DNA from: Sphaerochaeta sp.
GTDB lineage: Bacteria; Spirochaetota; Spirochaetia; Sphaerochaetales; Sphaerochaetaceae
NCBI GenBank assembly: GCA_023228445.1
Contig: JALOBD010000125.1
Span: 1-6,085, forward strand
Reading direction: 5' to 3'
DNA length: 6,085 nucleotides
The position numbers and the translations under genes were made by a program. The number at the start of each line of letters is the position of its first letter. Positions within the stretch are counted from its first letter, which is position 1. A model generated the notes under the pieces. The model did no database searches. It was given only the letters and a program-made list of their open reading frames with translations, and had not been told where the DNA came from. Positions 1 to 6,065 of this stretch are shown in pieces.

Positions 1-1328
1 AGGTGGAGATCGATGGGAGACGAAAGCCACGAGCTCTTCACATCGATCAGGTCGATGGTGGTGGTGAGCATCTGGTCGGCTTGTTGCAACGCAACGGTTG
101 CGCCAAACTTCGATTCCAGGGTGCCATAGTCAAGCGGCAACACCGCGTTGAGGCTCCCGGTTCCACTGGCACTGAGATCCCCGCTTGTGGTGTCAAGCGC
201 TGAGAGGGAGATGGCAAGGTCGGTGATGCCCACCTGGTCGTCCCATTGGGCGAAGGCGAGGGAGAGCTCGCCCTCCACCGCAGAAAGGGACTCATAGCTG
301 AAGGTACCATCCATTGTGTGGGCTGAGAAGCGTCCAAGCTCCTCATCTTCAAAGAAAAAGGGTTCTTCGCTGCGGCTTGCCACCACGAGGGTGTGGTGCC
401 CCTCGCCTGAGCCCCCTGCAACCACAGCGGGACTTGAGAGGTGCCACCTGCCACCGTCTGCCTCAAGCGAAGAGAGTGAGACGGCAAAGTCGGAGAGAAG
501 ACCCTTTGAGAGGGTGGCGTGGGTCGTGACCTGAGGCACCCGTACGTCAAGGATATCAAACGAGAGGGCGAGGTTGGAGGCGGAGAAGGAGAGGGCTTCG
601 TGATCCTGGTAGGCGATGACCAGATCACTGGCCTGCCCCTGAAGGCCCGCTCCATCCCAAGCCGCATGATCGGCTTCCACCGCCATGCGCCCGCCCTCAT
701 CGATGCCATAGCGCACGTGTGCCACCCTCCCCTGACCACCCCCTGCTGCAATGGCAAGCTCCTCTCCTGTACCAGCGAGGGTGATCGCATCGAAACGGCC
801 TGAGAACATTGCGGTGAAGTCACCGTCTGAGAGGTGCAACGCAAGGGTGGGCAAGGTGAAGGCGAGGTCGGCATCGTTGACGGTGATGTAGAGGCGCAGG
901 TGATCGAGCACCCCCTCGCTGGCAGCACCTGGTTCCAATGAGGCGAAGAGGAGGAGCGAATCGTCGTCGAGGGAGCCTGAGAGGCCGTCGACGGTGATGC
1001 GTAGCACGATGTCCCGCTTCAGCAGGGCCAGGGCCACCCGCCCTACCCCTCCTGCAATTCGTACCTGCTCGATATGGGCCACTTGCTCGCCATGGAGGGT
1101 GATGGTGACATCGTTGAGTGTCAGTGTCCTCAAGAAATTACGCCCGACACCGCCGATGGCAACCCCCACCTCCCCATCTCCATCGATCCGCTCCAACAGG
1201 TAGGCGGCAAGGCTCTGGCTAGGATCGGTCATGCCGAGGTTGGAGACACCCCACCAGATGGCAGCCGTACAGCTGAGCAGGACGAGGACAGAGACGACGA
1301 TGTCTTTGAGCGTAGAATGAAATTTCAC
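1..1328 (-). CDS. TamB/AsmA-like envelope protein, N-terminal 442 codons (3' end outside window)
   Basis: One minus-strand frame stays open from a GTG at 1328 to the window edge, giving 442 codons and no stop. Residues 1-8 carry two lysines. Residues 9-29 form a hydrophobic helix (IVVSVLVLLSC...IWWGV), probably an inner-membrane anchor. Residues 64-113 (RNFLRTLTLNDVTITLHGEQ, then VAHIEQVRI, and a hydrophobic stretch ending in LLKRDIVLRITV) match the usual start of TamB/AsmA-like proteins, where short beta strands follow the anchor. The rest is beta-rich, Ser/Gly/Asp/Leu-rich and loosely repetitive, as in the long lipid-channel beta folds of that family. Known members span the periplasm and take part in phospholipid transport or outer-membrane protein assembly. 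An in-frame TGA at 1335-1337 rules out a start further upstream. No Shine-Dalgarno sequence precedes the GTG. The family call is from pattern only. A LLSC at residues 17-20 could be a relaxed spirochaetal lipobox, but the hydrophobic run continues past it, so an anchor is more likely. Confidence 0.75.
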   Translation of the reverse strand, partial: MKFHSTLKDIVVSVLVLLSCTAAIWWGVSNLGMTDPSQSLAAYLLERIDGDGEVGVAIGGVGRNFLRTLTLNDVTITLHGEQVAHIEQVRIAGGVGRVALALLKRDIVLRITVDGLSGSLDDDSLLLFASLEPGAASEGVLDHLRLYITVNDADLAFTLPTLALHLSDGDFTAMFSGRFDAITLAGTGEELAIAAGGGQGRVAHVRYGIDEGGRMAVEADHAAWDGAGLQGQASDLVIAYQDHEALSFSASNLALSFDILDVRVPQVTTHATLSKGLLSDFAVSLSSLEADGGRWHLSSPAVVAGGSGEGHHTLVVASRSEEPFFFEDEELGRFSAHTMDGTFSYESLSAVEGELSLAFAQWDDQVGITDLAISLSALDTTSGDLSASGTGSLNAVLPLDYGTLESKFGATVALQQADQMLTTTIDLIDVKSSWLSSPIDLH

Positions 1329-1364
1329 GTTGGTTCAGTATAGCCCAAACTCACCAACTTGGGC
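1329..1364. repeat. Two interleaved 6-bp inverted repeats in the divergent intergenic region
   Basis: GTTGGT (1329-1334) is the perfect inverse of ACCAAC (1353-1358), and GCCCAA (1343-1348) is the perfect inverse of TTGGGC (1359-1364). The arms alternate in the order A, B, A', B', and they flank the TATACT box at 1337-1342. They could be operator half-sites or RNA stems, or may arise by chance. There is no T-tract, so neither looks like a terminator. Confidence 0.4.
1337..1342 (-). promoter_or_regulatory. -10 box TATACT for the TamB-like gene
   Basis: On the minus strand TATACT matches the sigma70 -10 consensus at 5 of 6 positions and ends 8 nt before the GTG start. No convincing -35 hexamer lies 16-18 nt upstream. 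A start of transcription about 6-7 nt after the box would fall at about 1330-1331, giving a leader of only 2-3 nt. Confidence 0.4.
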
Positions 1365-1370
1365 ACCACT

Positions 1371-1400
1371 TTGTCTTGTGCCTTGTCGTCTAATTAGCGT
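1371..1400 (+). promoter_or_regulatory. Weak promoter candidate for tmk
   Basis: TTGTCT (1371-1376) and TAGCGT (1395-1400) are separated by 18 nt and lie ahead of tmk. The -10 matches TATAAT at only three positions. TACAGT at 1400-1405, with TTGTGC at 1376-1381 as its -35, is an equally weak alternative. Some promoter is expected here because the neighbouring gene is divergent. Confidence 0.25.
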
Positions 1401-1412
1401 ACAGTTGGACTC

Positions 1413-1418
1413 AAGGAG
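1413..1418 (+). promoter_or_regulatory. Ribosome binding site of tmk
   Basis: AAGGAG lies 6 nt before the ATG at 1425, only 3 nt before the GTG at 1422, and 15 nt before the ATG at 1434. The spacing therefore selects 1425 as the tmk start. Confidence 0.8.
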
Positions 1419-1424
1419 CAAGTG

Positions 1425-2036
1425 ATGGCAACCATGCTTGAAAATTTCATTGTGTTCGAAGGTCTCGATGGTGCGGGTACGACCACCCAGATGCAGCTCT
1501 TGGCCGAAGCGTGTGACCGAAGCGGACGGCGGTGCAAGGCAACCTTTGAGCCGACTGACAAACCCCTCGGGCGCCTCGTCCGCTCGATTTTGAAGAAGCA
1601 AATCGTCACCACCCCGCTGGCCCTCGCCATGCTCTACGCCGCAGACCGCGAAGATCACTTGCACAACCCGATCTACGGCCTGGTGGGCGAATTGGAAGCG
1701 GGCAAGCTCGTTATCAGCGACCGGTACCTCTACTCATCACTTGCCTACCAGAGCGTGGAGTGCGACTTCGACCGCATCGCAGCACTCAACGACTTTCCCT
1801 CCCCACAGTACATCTTCTACATCGATACTCCCATCGATGAGTGCATCAAGCGCATCAACCTGCGCGGCGATGAGGCCGAACTCTTTGAGCGCGCCGAGTT
1901 CCTCCGCTTGGTGCAGGAGAACTACGAGCGGATCTTCGCAACCTTGGACCCTGCGGTGACGTTGGTCCGCCTCGACGGCATGCGCCCCAAACAAGAGATT
2001 GCTCGTGAGGTGGAGAAGATTCTCTTCAGCGAATGA
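1425..2036 (+). CDS. tmk: Thymidylate kinase (dTMP kinase) with an altered P-loop
   Basis: The 203-residue product has the usual size and layout of bacterial dTMP kinase, which phosphorylates dTMP to dTDP with ATP in the cytoplasm on the route to dTTP. Visible motifs are the N-terminal strand and P-loop (FIVFEGLDGAGTTTQ, residues 8-22), FEPT at 41-44 in the dTMP-binding region, YAADREDHL at 71-79, the DRYLYSSLAYQ signature at 99-109, and a short LID around 146-156 (NLRGDEAELFER). The odd point is residue 19: the Walker A lysine (GxGK[ST]T) is threonine, encoded by ACG at 1479-1481. The rest of the active site looks intact, so the gene is probably functional or has compensated. It is divergent from the TamB-like gene and convergent with queA, overlapping the queA end by 11 bp (2026-2036). 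The start is chosen from the AAGGAG spacing. Confidence 0.93.
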   Translation: MATMLENFIVFEGLDGAGTTTQMQLLAEACDRSGRRCKATFEPTDKPLGRLVRSILKKQIVTTPLALAMLYAADREDHLHNPIYGLVGELEAGKLVISDRYLYSSLAYQSVECDFDRIAALNDFPSPQYIFYIDTPIDECIKRINLRGDEAELFERAEFLRLVQENYERIFATLDPAVTLVRLDGMRPKQEIAREVEKILFSE

Positions 2037-3066
2037 ACATCGCATCACCATAGCTGAAGAACCGGTAGGAGTGCTCCACCGCGTGGCGGTACGCGCTGCC
2101 GATCTCTTGTTGCCCGGCGAAGGCGCTGACCAAGACGACCAGCGTCGACTCGGGTGTGTGGAAGTTGGTGAGCAGCTGGTCGACGACGTGGAAGTGAAAG
2201 CCCGGCTTGATGAAGAGGTTGGTCCGCCCGGCCCCTGGGCGAAGGCACTTCGCCTCCTCATCCCAGGCGCTCTCCAACGTGCGCACCGTGGTGGTGCCGA
2301 CAGCCACCACCGGGCGGCCGCTCCGCTTCGCCTCGGTGACCCGTGCAGCACAGGCGTCTGGTACCTCATACCGCTCCCAATGCATCGGGTGCTCCTCCAG
2401 CGTCGCCGTGCGAACCGGCAGGAAGGTGCCAGGCCCGACGTGGAGGGTCACCTTGGCGATTTCGATGCCCCTGCCTCTGATAGCACCAAGAATCTCCTCT
2501 GTGAAGTGGAGGCCCGCCGTCGGACTGGCCACCGAGCCTTCACGCTGGGCATAGATTGTCTGGTAGCGGCTCTCATCGGCGAGGGTGTCTTCCCGCTTGA
2601 TGTACGGTGGCAACGGGACATGACCCACGGTGGCAAAGAAGGATTCGTCGATCATCTTGGTGAAGGAGAGGGTGCGTGTCCCATCCTCAAGCTCAGCGGT
2701 GATGACCGCTTCACGGATGAGCGTCCCGCCACGATCGAAGAAACGAAAACGCTTGCCCACCCGTTGCTTCTTCGCCTTGGTGGTCATCACCGACCACTGG
2801 TGGTCGACACGCTCCTCCAAGAAGAGGAACTCAACGGTAGCCCCGCCCTCGCTTGTCCCGTAGACCCGTGCCTTGCGGACCTTGGAGTCGTTGAGCACCA
2901 GCAGCGAGCCCGCTTGCAGGTATGCAGGAAAGTTGGCCATCGTCTCGTCGACGATGGTCCCGTCGCCCCGGGTGAGCACCAGCAGCCGCTCCTCTCCCCT
3001 CCGGTGTACGGGGTGTTGGGCGATCAGGTGCTCGGGCAGGTCAAAAGAGAATTCCTTGATTGTCAT
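2026..3066 (-). CDS. queA: S-adenosylmethionine:tRNA ribosyltransferase-isomerase QueA
   Basis: QueA transfers and isomerises the ribosyl part of SAM onto the 7-aminomethyl-7-deazaguanine base of tRNA, making epoxyqueuosine at the wobble position of GUN-anticodon tRNAs. The 346 residues match the family's usual length (about 340-355). Conserved blocks appear in order: FDLPEHLIAQHP (8-19), LVLNDSKVRKARVYG (56-70), GHVPLPPYI (148-156), GSVASPTAGLHFT (177-189), VTLHVGPGTFLPVR (206-219), VVAVGTTTVRTLES (253-266), GRTNLFIKPGF (280-290), LLTNFHTPESTL (298-309) and YRFFSYGDAMFI (334-345). The ATG at 3066 has AAGGA at 3073-3077, 6 nt upstream. That start lies inside the ruvB 3' end (26-bp overlap), which points to translational coupling. 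It is the last gene of the operon in the window; tgt, a common partner elsewhere, is not here. No intrinsic terminator is visible beyond its stop. Confidence 0.97.
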   Translation of the reverse strand: MTIKEFSFDLPEHLIAQHPVHRRGEERLLVLTRGDGTIVDETMANFPAYLQAGSLLVLNDSKVRKARVYGTSEGGATVEFLFLEERVDHQWSVMTTKAKKQRVGKRFRFFDRGGTLIREAVITAELEDGTRTLSFTKMIDESFFATVGHVPLPPYIKREDTLADESRYQTIYAQREGSVASPTAGLHFTEEILGAIRGRGIEIAKVTLHVGPGTFLPVRTATLEEHPMHWERYEVPDACAARVTEAKRSGRPVVAVGTTTVRTLESAWDEEAKCLRPGAGRTNLFIKPGFHFHVVDQLLTNFHTPESTLVVLVSAFAGQQEIGSAYRHAVEHSYRFFSYGDAMFIR

Positions 3067-4102
3067 CGAGGTTCCTTGTACAGGGGATGTTGAGCAGGTC
3101 GTAGGCGAGTTTGGTCGTCATCCGCCCGCGCGGGGTGCGTTTGAGAAAGCCCTTCTGGATCAGATAGGGCTCATAGAAGTCCTCCAGGCTCTCGATGGCC
3201 TCGCCGACGGAGATGGAGAGGGTCTCGGCGCCGACCGGACCGCCGTCGTAGAACTCGATGATGGTGCGCAGGATGTTGCGGTCTTGCCGCTCGAGCCCCT
3301 GCTCGTCGATGCCCAGCCTCCCAAGGCCGAACTCGACCACCTCGACGGTGATGTGCCCGTCGCCCATGATCGAGGCGAAGTCGCGCAGCCTCCTGAGCAG
3401 ACGGTTTGCGATGCGGGGCGTGCCCCGACTACAGCGGGCAAGCTGGGCGATGGCATCGGCCTCGATGGCCACCTCCATGATGGCAGCGCTGCGCTCGATG
3501 ATCCGGCTCAGCTCCTCCTCGTTGTAGAACTCGATGTGGGCGGTGATCCCAAATCGCGAGGCCAGCGGGCTGGAGACACTGCCCGCCTTGGTCGTCGCCC
3601 CGACGAGGGTGAAGTGGGGCAGCGGGATGCGCATCGTGCGGGCCGCCGGCCCTTGGCCGATGACCCAGTCGATCTCGTAGTCCTCCATGGCGATGTAGAG
3701 CATCTCCTCAAGGGCGGGCTTGAGGCGGTGGATCTCATCGATGAAGAAGATCGAGCCCTCGGTCACGTTGGTCAAGATGCCGGCCAGGTCCTTCGGCTTG
3801 TCCAGCGCCGGGGCGCTGGTCATGCGGATCTCCGCTTCCATCTCATTGGCGATGATCGAGGCGAGGGTGGTCTTGCCCAACCCCGGCGGACCGATGAGGA
3901 AGGTGTGGTCGAGCGCCTCTCCCCGCTGGCGGGCAGCCTTGATGAAGACGGCGAGGTTCTCCTTCAGCCGTGCCTGGCCCTGAAAGTCTGCCAGCAGCTT
4001 TGGCCTGAGGATGTTCTCCTGGCGGTCGGTATCGGTCTGGAAGGAGGTGGAGACGATCGAGCTCTCCAGGAGGGTTTCCAGTGTATGGGTATTCTCGTCC
4101 AC
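3041..4102 (-). CDS. ruvB: Holliday junction branch-migration motor RuvB
   Basis: RuvB is the AAA+ ATPase that forms hexameric rings on DNA and drives branch migration of Holliday junctions held by RuvA. The 353-residue product shows the RPKLLADFQGQ entry motif (33-43), Walker A GPPGLGKTT (71-79), Walker B FFIDEIHRL (119-127), sensor 1 region LVGATTKAG (166-174), PLASRFG (179-185) with Arg183 at the position of the E. coli Arg174 finger, and sensor 2 GTPRIANRLLRRLRDFA (227-243). The C-terminal winged helix contains GGPVGAETL and YLIQKGFLKRTPRGR (313-327). Translation starts at GTG 4102, preceded by AGGAG at 4109-4113, which overlaps the ruvA stop codon and lies 6 nt upstream. The ruvA-ruvB gap is 9 nt. 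The N-terminal extension before RPK is about 32 residues, some 9 longer than in E. coli. Ala181 replaces the first Arg of the usual PLRDRFG. Confidence 0.97.
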   Translation of the reverse strand: MDENTHTLETLLESSIVSTSFQTDTDRQENILRPKLLADFQGQARLKENLAVFIKAARQRGEALDHTFLIGPPGLGKTTLASIIANEMEAEIRMTSAPALDKPKDLAGILTNVTEGSIFFIDEIHRLKPALEEMLYIAMEDYEIDWVIGQGPAARTMRIPLPHFTLVGATTKAGSVSSPLASRFGITAHIEFYNEEELSRIIERSAAIMEVAIEADAIAQLARCSRGTPRIANRLLRRLRDFASIMGDGHITVEVVEFGLGRLGIDEQGLERQDRNILRTIIEFYDGGPVGAETLSISVGEAIESLEDFYEPYLIQKGFLKRTPRGRMTTKLAYDLLNIPCTRNLDDNQGILF

Positions 4103-4111
4103 GATGTGCTC

Positions 4112-4741
4112 CTATCCCAAGAGTTTGATCGCCTGGCGGAACAAGAGCTCCTCACTCTCGTGTTGGCCGACTGTTGCGATCGTATCCTTATGAATCTCTG
4201 TCTGCTCCTCGATGAGTTGCTCGACGCGACGGCGGTCGTACCCCATGTCCACCAAGGCGTTGATGATGTCACTCCACTGCGATCGCTGGCTGGCGCCCCT
4301 GCTCTTGACCAGGCTCTCCGGGTCGTCGAGGACCAGCATATTGCGCAGCGCGAGGATCATCTTCTGGCCGGTCTTCGCCCCGATGCCGGGAATCGAGGAG
4401 AGCAGTTTCACGTTGCCGCTGTCCAATGCCTCTACAAGGTTGCGCACGCTGATGCCTCCCAGGATCCTGAGCGCCTGCTTGACGCCGATGCCACTGACGG
4501 TCTGGAGCTGCAAGAACGCCTCGCGCTCGGCCTGCTCGAGAAAGCCGATGAGGGTCATCGAGTCGTCCCGATGGATGAGGACGGTGAGCAGGCGCACCTG
4601 GCGCCGTTGTTCGGCGGTGAGGTTGCTCAGCTTGCTCGCCGTCTGGGCGGTGATGGCGACGGCATACTCGAGGTGGTCAGCGCGGACAATCGCCTCGCTC
4701 TCCGTTACCTGGATGATGTCTCCGATGACTGCATTGATCAT
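4112..4741 (-). CDS. ruvA: Holliday junction DNA-binding protein RuvA
   Basis: RuvA binds the four-way junction as a tetramer, opens it into a square form and loads RuvB. The 209-residue product has the three expected parts: an OB-fold (about 1-65) ending in the acidic pin HRDDS (57-61; Asp59 and Asp60 correspond to the separating residues of E. coli RuvA), tandem helix-hairpin-helix motifs at VSGIGVKQAL (82-91) and IPGIGAKTGQKMI (117-129), then a linker and the small C-terminal domain III that contacts RuvB (about 153-209, including ALVDMGYDRRRVEQLI). The ATG at 4741 overlaps the ruvC TGA as ATGA. A GAGGA at 4752-4756 lies 10 nt upstream, so reinitiation after ruvC is likely. The first and second HhH signatures are both intact. 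Confidence 0.96.
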   Translation of the reverse strand: MINAVIGDIIQVTESEAIVRADHLEYAVAITAQTASKLSNLTAEQRRQVRLLTVLIHRDDSMTLIGFLEQAEREAFLQLQTVSGIGVKQALRILGGISVRNLVEALDSGNVKLLSSIPGIGAKTGQKMILALRNMLVLDDPESLVKSRGASQRSQWSDIINALVDMGYDRRRVEQLIEEQTEIHKDTIATVGQHESEELLFRQAIKLLG

Positions 4742-5232
4742 GTGCCTGATATCCTCGCATTGGTGGAGTGGTGAACCGCCAGGCAGATGGCCGCACTGAG
4801 CGCATCGGCTGCGTGGTCGGGTTTGGGTGTCGATTCGAACCCAAGGATCAGGCGCACCATCTCCTGCACCTGCTTCTTGTCCGCCCCCCCATAGCCGGTG
4901 ACCGCCGTCTTGATGGTCACCGGGCTGAAGAGGTGGACGGCGATGCCCTGGGTGGCCAACTGATGGATGCAGGCCCCGATGACCTTGGCCACAGGGATGG
5001 CGCTGGAGATGTTCTTGGTGAAGAAGATGTCCTCCATACCGCAGATGGCCACCTGTTGCTCATCGGCAACCTGGCCTACCATCGCAGCGATGCGATGGAT
5101 GCGCTCGGTGTCTGAGAGGCTGGTCGCCGTCCTGATGACCCCAAAAGAAACAGGCCGGCTTTGCTGCCCATTGGAGTCAACAACGCCCCAGCCTGTTTGT
5201 GCGATCCCAGGGTCAATGCCAAGGATTCTCAT
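4738..5232 (-). CDS. ruvC: Holliday junction resolvase RuvC
   Basis: RuvC is a dimeric Mg2+-dependent endonuclease that cuts Holliday junctions symmetrically after RuvAB-driven branch migration. Starting at ATG 5232 gives 164 residues, a normal length beginning MRILGIDPG; a start at 5301 would add 23 residues of non-homologous sequence inside yebC. Catalytic residues visible are Asp7 (GIDPG), Glu67 (MEDIFF) and the C-terminal pair His140 and Asp143 (PDHAADAL), in the same arrangement as the Thermus enzyme (His at the position that is Asp138 in E. coli). The motif FSPVTIKTAVTGYGGADKKQ (102-121) is the usual basic DNA-contact segment. Only 4 nt separate it from the yebC stop, and the nearest GGA-type ribosome site is about 14 nt upstream inside yebC, so translation probably depends on coupling to yebC. 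Its stop overlaps the ruvA start. Confidence 0.96.
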   Translation of the reverse strand: MRILGIDPGIAQTGWGVVDSNGQQSRPVSFGVIRTATSLSDTERIHRIAAMVGQVADEQQVAICGMEDIFFTKNISSAIPVAKVIGACIHQLATQGIAVHLFSPVTIKTAVTGYGGADKKQVQEMVRLILGFESTPKPDHAADALSAAICLAVHHSTNARISGT

Positions 5233-5236
5233 GCGC

Positions 5237-5983
5237 TTATTCGTCTTCCTCTTCGAAGTCGTCGGGCAACTCGAGGTTGGTCGAGACCTGCTGCACATCA
5301 TCGAGCTCCTCGAGGCGGTCGATGATCTTCAGCACCTTGCGCGCCTTCTCCGTCTCAAGGACCACCGTCTGGTCGGCGACCTTCTCGACCTCGGCGCTCA
5401 TCTGCTCAAAGCCAGCGCCCTGCATCGCCTCAAGGACGCTGGCGAAGTCGGCCGGAGCGGTGATGACATCGATGATCCCATCCTCGGCCACCACATCGTC
5501 GGCCCCGTTCTCAAGGGCAATCTCGAAGAGCTCCTCCTCGGAGTACTTCTCCCCGTCATAGGTGATGATCCCCTTTGTCTGGAACATGTATGAGACGCAA
5601 CCGCTTGCTCCGAGCGTTCCGCCGCCCTTGGTGAGCGCGGCGCGCACATCGCTGGCGGTACGGTTCTTGTTGTCGGTGAGGGTGTCGATGATCAGGGCGA
5701 CGCCGCCGGGGGCGTACCCCTCGTAGGTGAGCTCGTAGAAGACGGAGCTGTCCATCTCCCCCGATCCCTTCTTGATCGCCCGGTCGATGTTGTCCTTGGG
5801 CATGTTCTCCGCCCGCGCCTTGATGATGGCGGTCCTGAGCCGGGCGTTGGAGTCGGGATCGGGCCCGCCCATCTTTGCCGCTACGCTGATTTCCTTGATG
5901 AGTTTGGTGAACTTCTGTCCGCGCTTGGCGTCAGCCGCTCCCTTCTTGTGTTTGATCGTTGCCCATTTACTATGGCCGGACAT
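5237..5983 (-). CDS. yebC: YebC/TACO1-family protein (DUF28)
   Basis: The 248-residue product is a full-length YebC-family protein. Diagnostic blocks are MSGHSKWATIKHKKGAADAK at the N-terminus (1-20), NMPKDNIDRAIKKG (60-73), YEGYAPGGVALI (87-98), DNKNRTASDVR (104-114) and GGGTLGASGCVSYMF (120-134). The C-terminus is a very acidic tail (LPDDFEEEDE, 239-248). Members were long annotated as transcriptional regulators. More recent work links bacterial and mitochondrial relatives to translation, in particular relief of ribosome stalling on proline runs. Which role applies here cannot be read from sequence. The ATG at 5983 is preceded by AGAGG at 5991-5995, 7 nt away. It is the first gene of the yebC-ruvC-ruvA-ruvB-queA cluster. 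A yebC-ruvC neighbourhood is widespread in bacteria, but a functional link to recombination is not shown. Confidence 0.96.
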   Translation of the reverse strand: MSGHSKWATIKHKKGAADAKRGQKFTKLIKEISVAAKMGGPDPDSNARLRTAIIKARAENMPKDNIDRAIKKGSGEMDSSVFYELTYEGYAPGGVALIIDTLTDNKNRTASDVRAALTKGGGTLGASGCVSYMFQTKGIITYDGEKYSEEELFEIALENGADDVVAEDGIIDVITAPADFASVLEAMQGAGFEQMSAEVEKVADQTVVLETEKARKVLKIIDRLEELDDVQQVSTNLELPDDFEEEDE

Positions 5984-6036
5984 GCTTGAACCTCTTGGTT
6001 ATGGTATAGGATGAATGCCGTGGTGTGACTGGCCTA

Positions 6037-6065
6037 ACGCTATCACAACCACTGTGCGCGGTCAA
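6037..6065 (-). promoter_or_regulatory. Promoter candidate for the yebC-ruvCAB-queA operon
   Basis: On the minus strand TTGACC (6060-6065, 5 of 6 to the -35 consensus) is followed after 17 nt by TAGCGT (6037-6042, 3 of 6 to the -10 consensus). This would leave a leader of roughly 45 nt before the yebC ATG. TATACC near 6004-6009 is a better -10 but has no -35 partner. The remaining bases to 6085 show no gene I can support. Confidence 0.35.

Noticed and set aside
47..928. A 293-codon minus-strand ORF with start and stop
   Set aside because: Its product is Pro/Ser/Arg/Thr-rich low-complexity sequence with no recognisable motif, and it overlaps in another frame the longer TamB-like frame that has an anchor and family-like sequence.
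1269..1277. LLSC at residues 17-20 of the TamB-like protein as a lipoprotein cleavage site
   Set aside because: The hydrophobic stretch continues well beyond the Cys (through IWWGV), which fits an uncleaved anchor better; a relaxed spirochaetal lipobox cannot be fully excluded.
2063..2081. Hairpin CGGT-A-GGAG-TG-CTCC-ACCG just after the tmk stop, considered as a terminator
   Set aside because: The loop is too short, one base is bulged, no T-tract follows, and the bases encode conserved QueA C-terminal residues.
1999..3093. A 364-codon plus-strand ORF opposite queA
   Set aside because: It is the antisense shadow of a canonical QueA frame and shows no family motif.
2873..4774. A 633-codon plus-strand ORF opposite ruvA, ruvB and the start of queA
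   Set aside because: It lies antisense to well-conserved genes, has no ribosome site or known motif, and its length is explained by GC-rich codon use on the opposite strand.
5233..5301. Upstream start for ruvC at 5301, adding 23 residues
   Set aside because: The extra residues (MMCSRSRPTSSC...) lie inside yebC and are not RuvC-like; MRILGIDPG at 5232 is the standard beginning.
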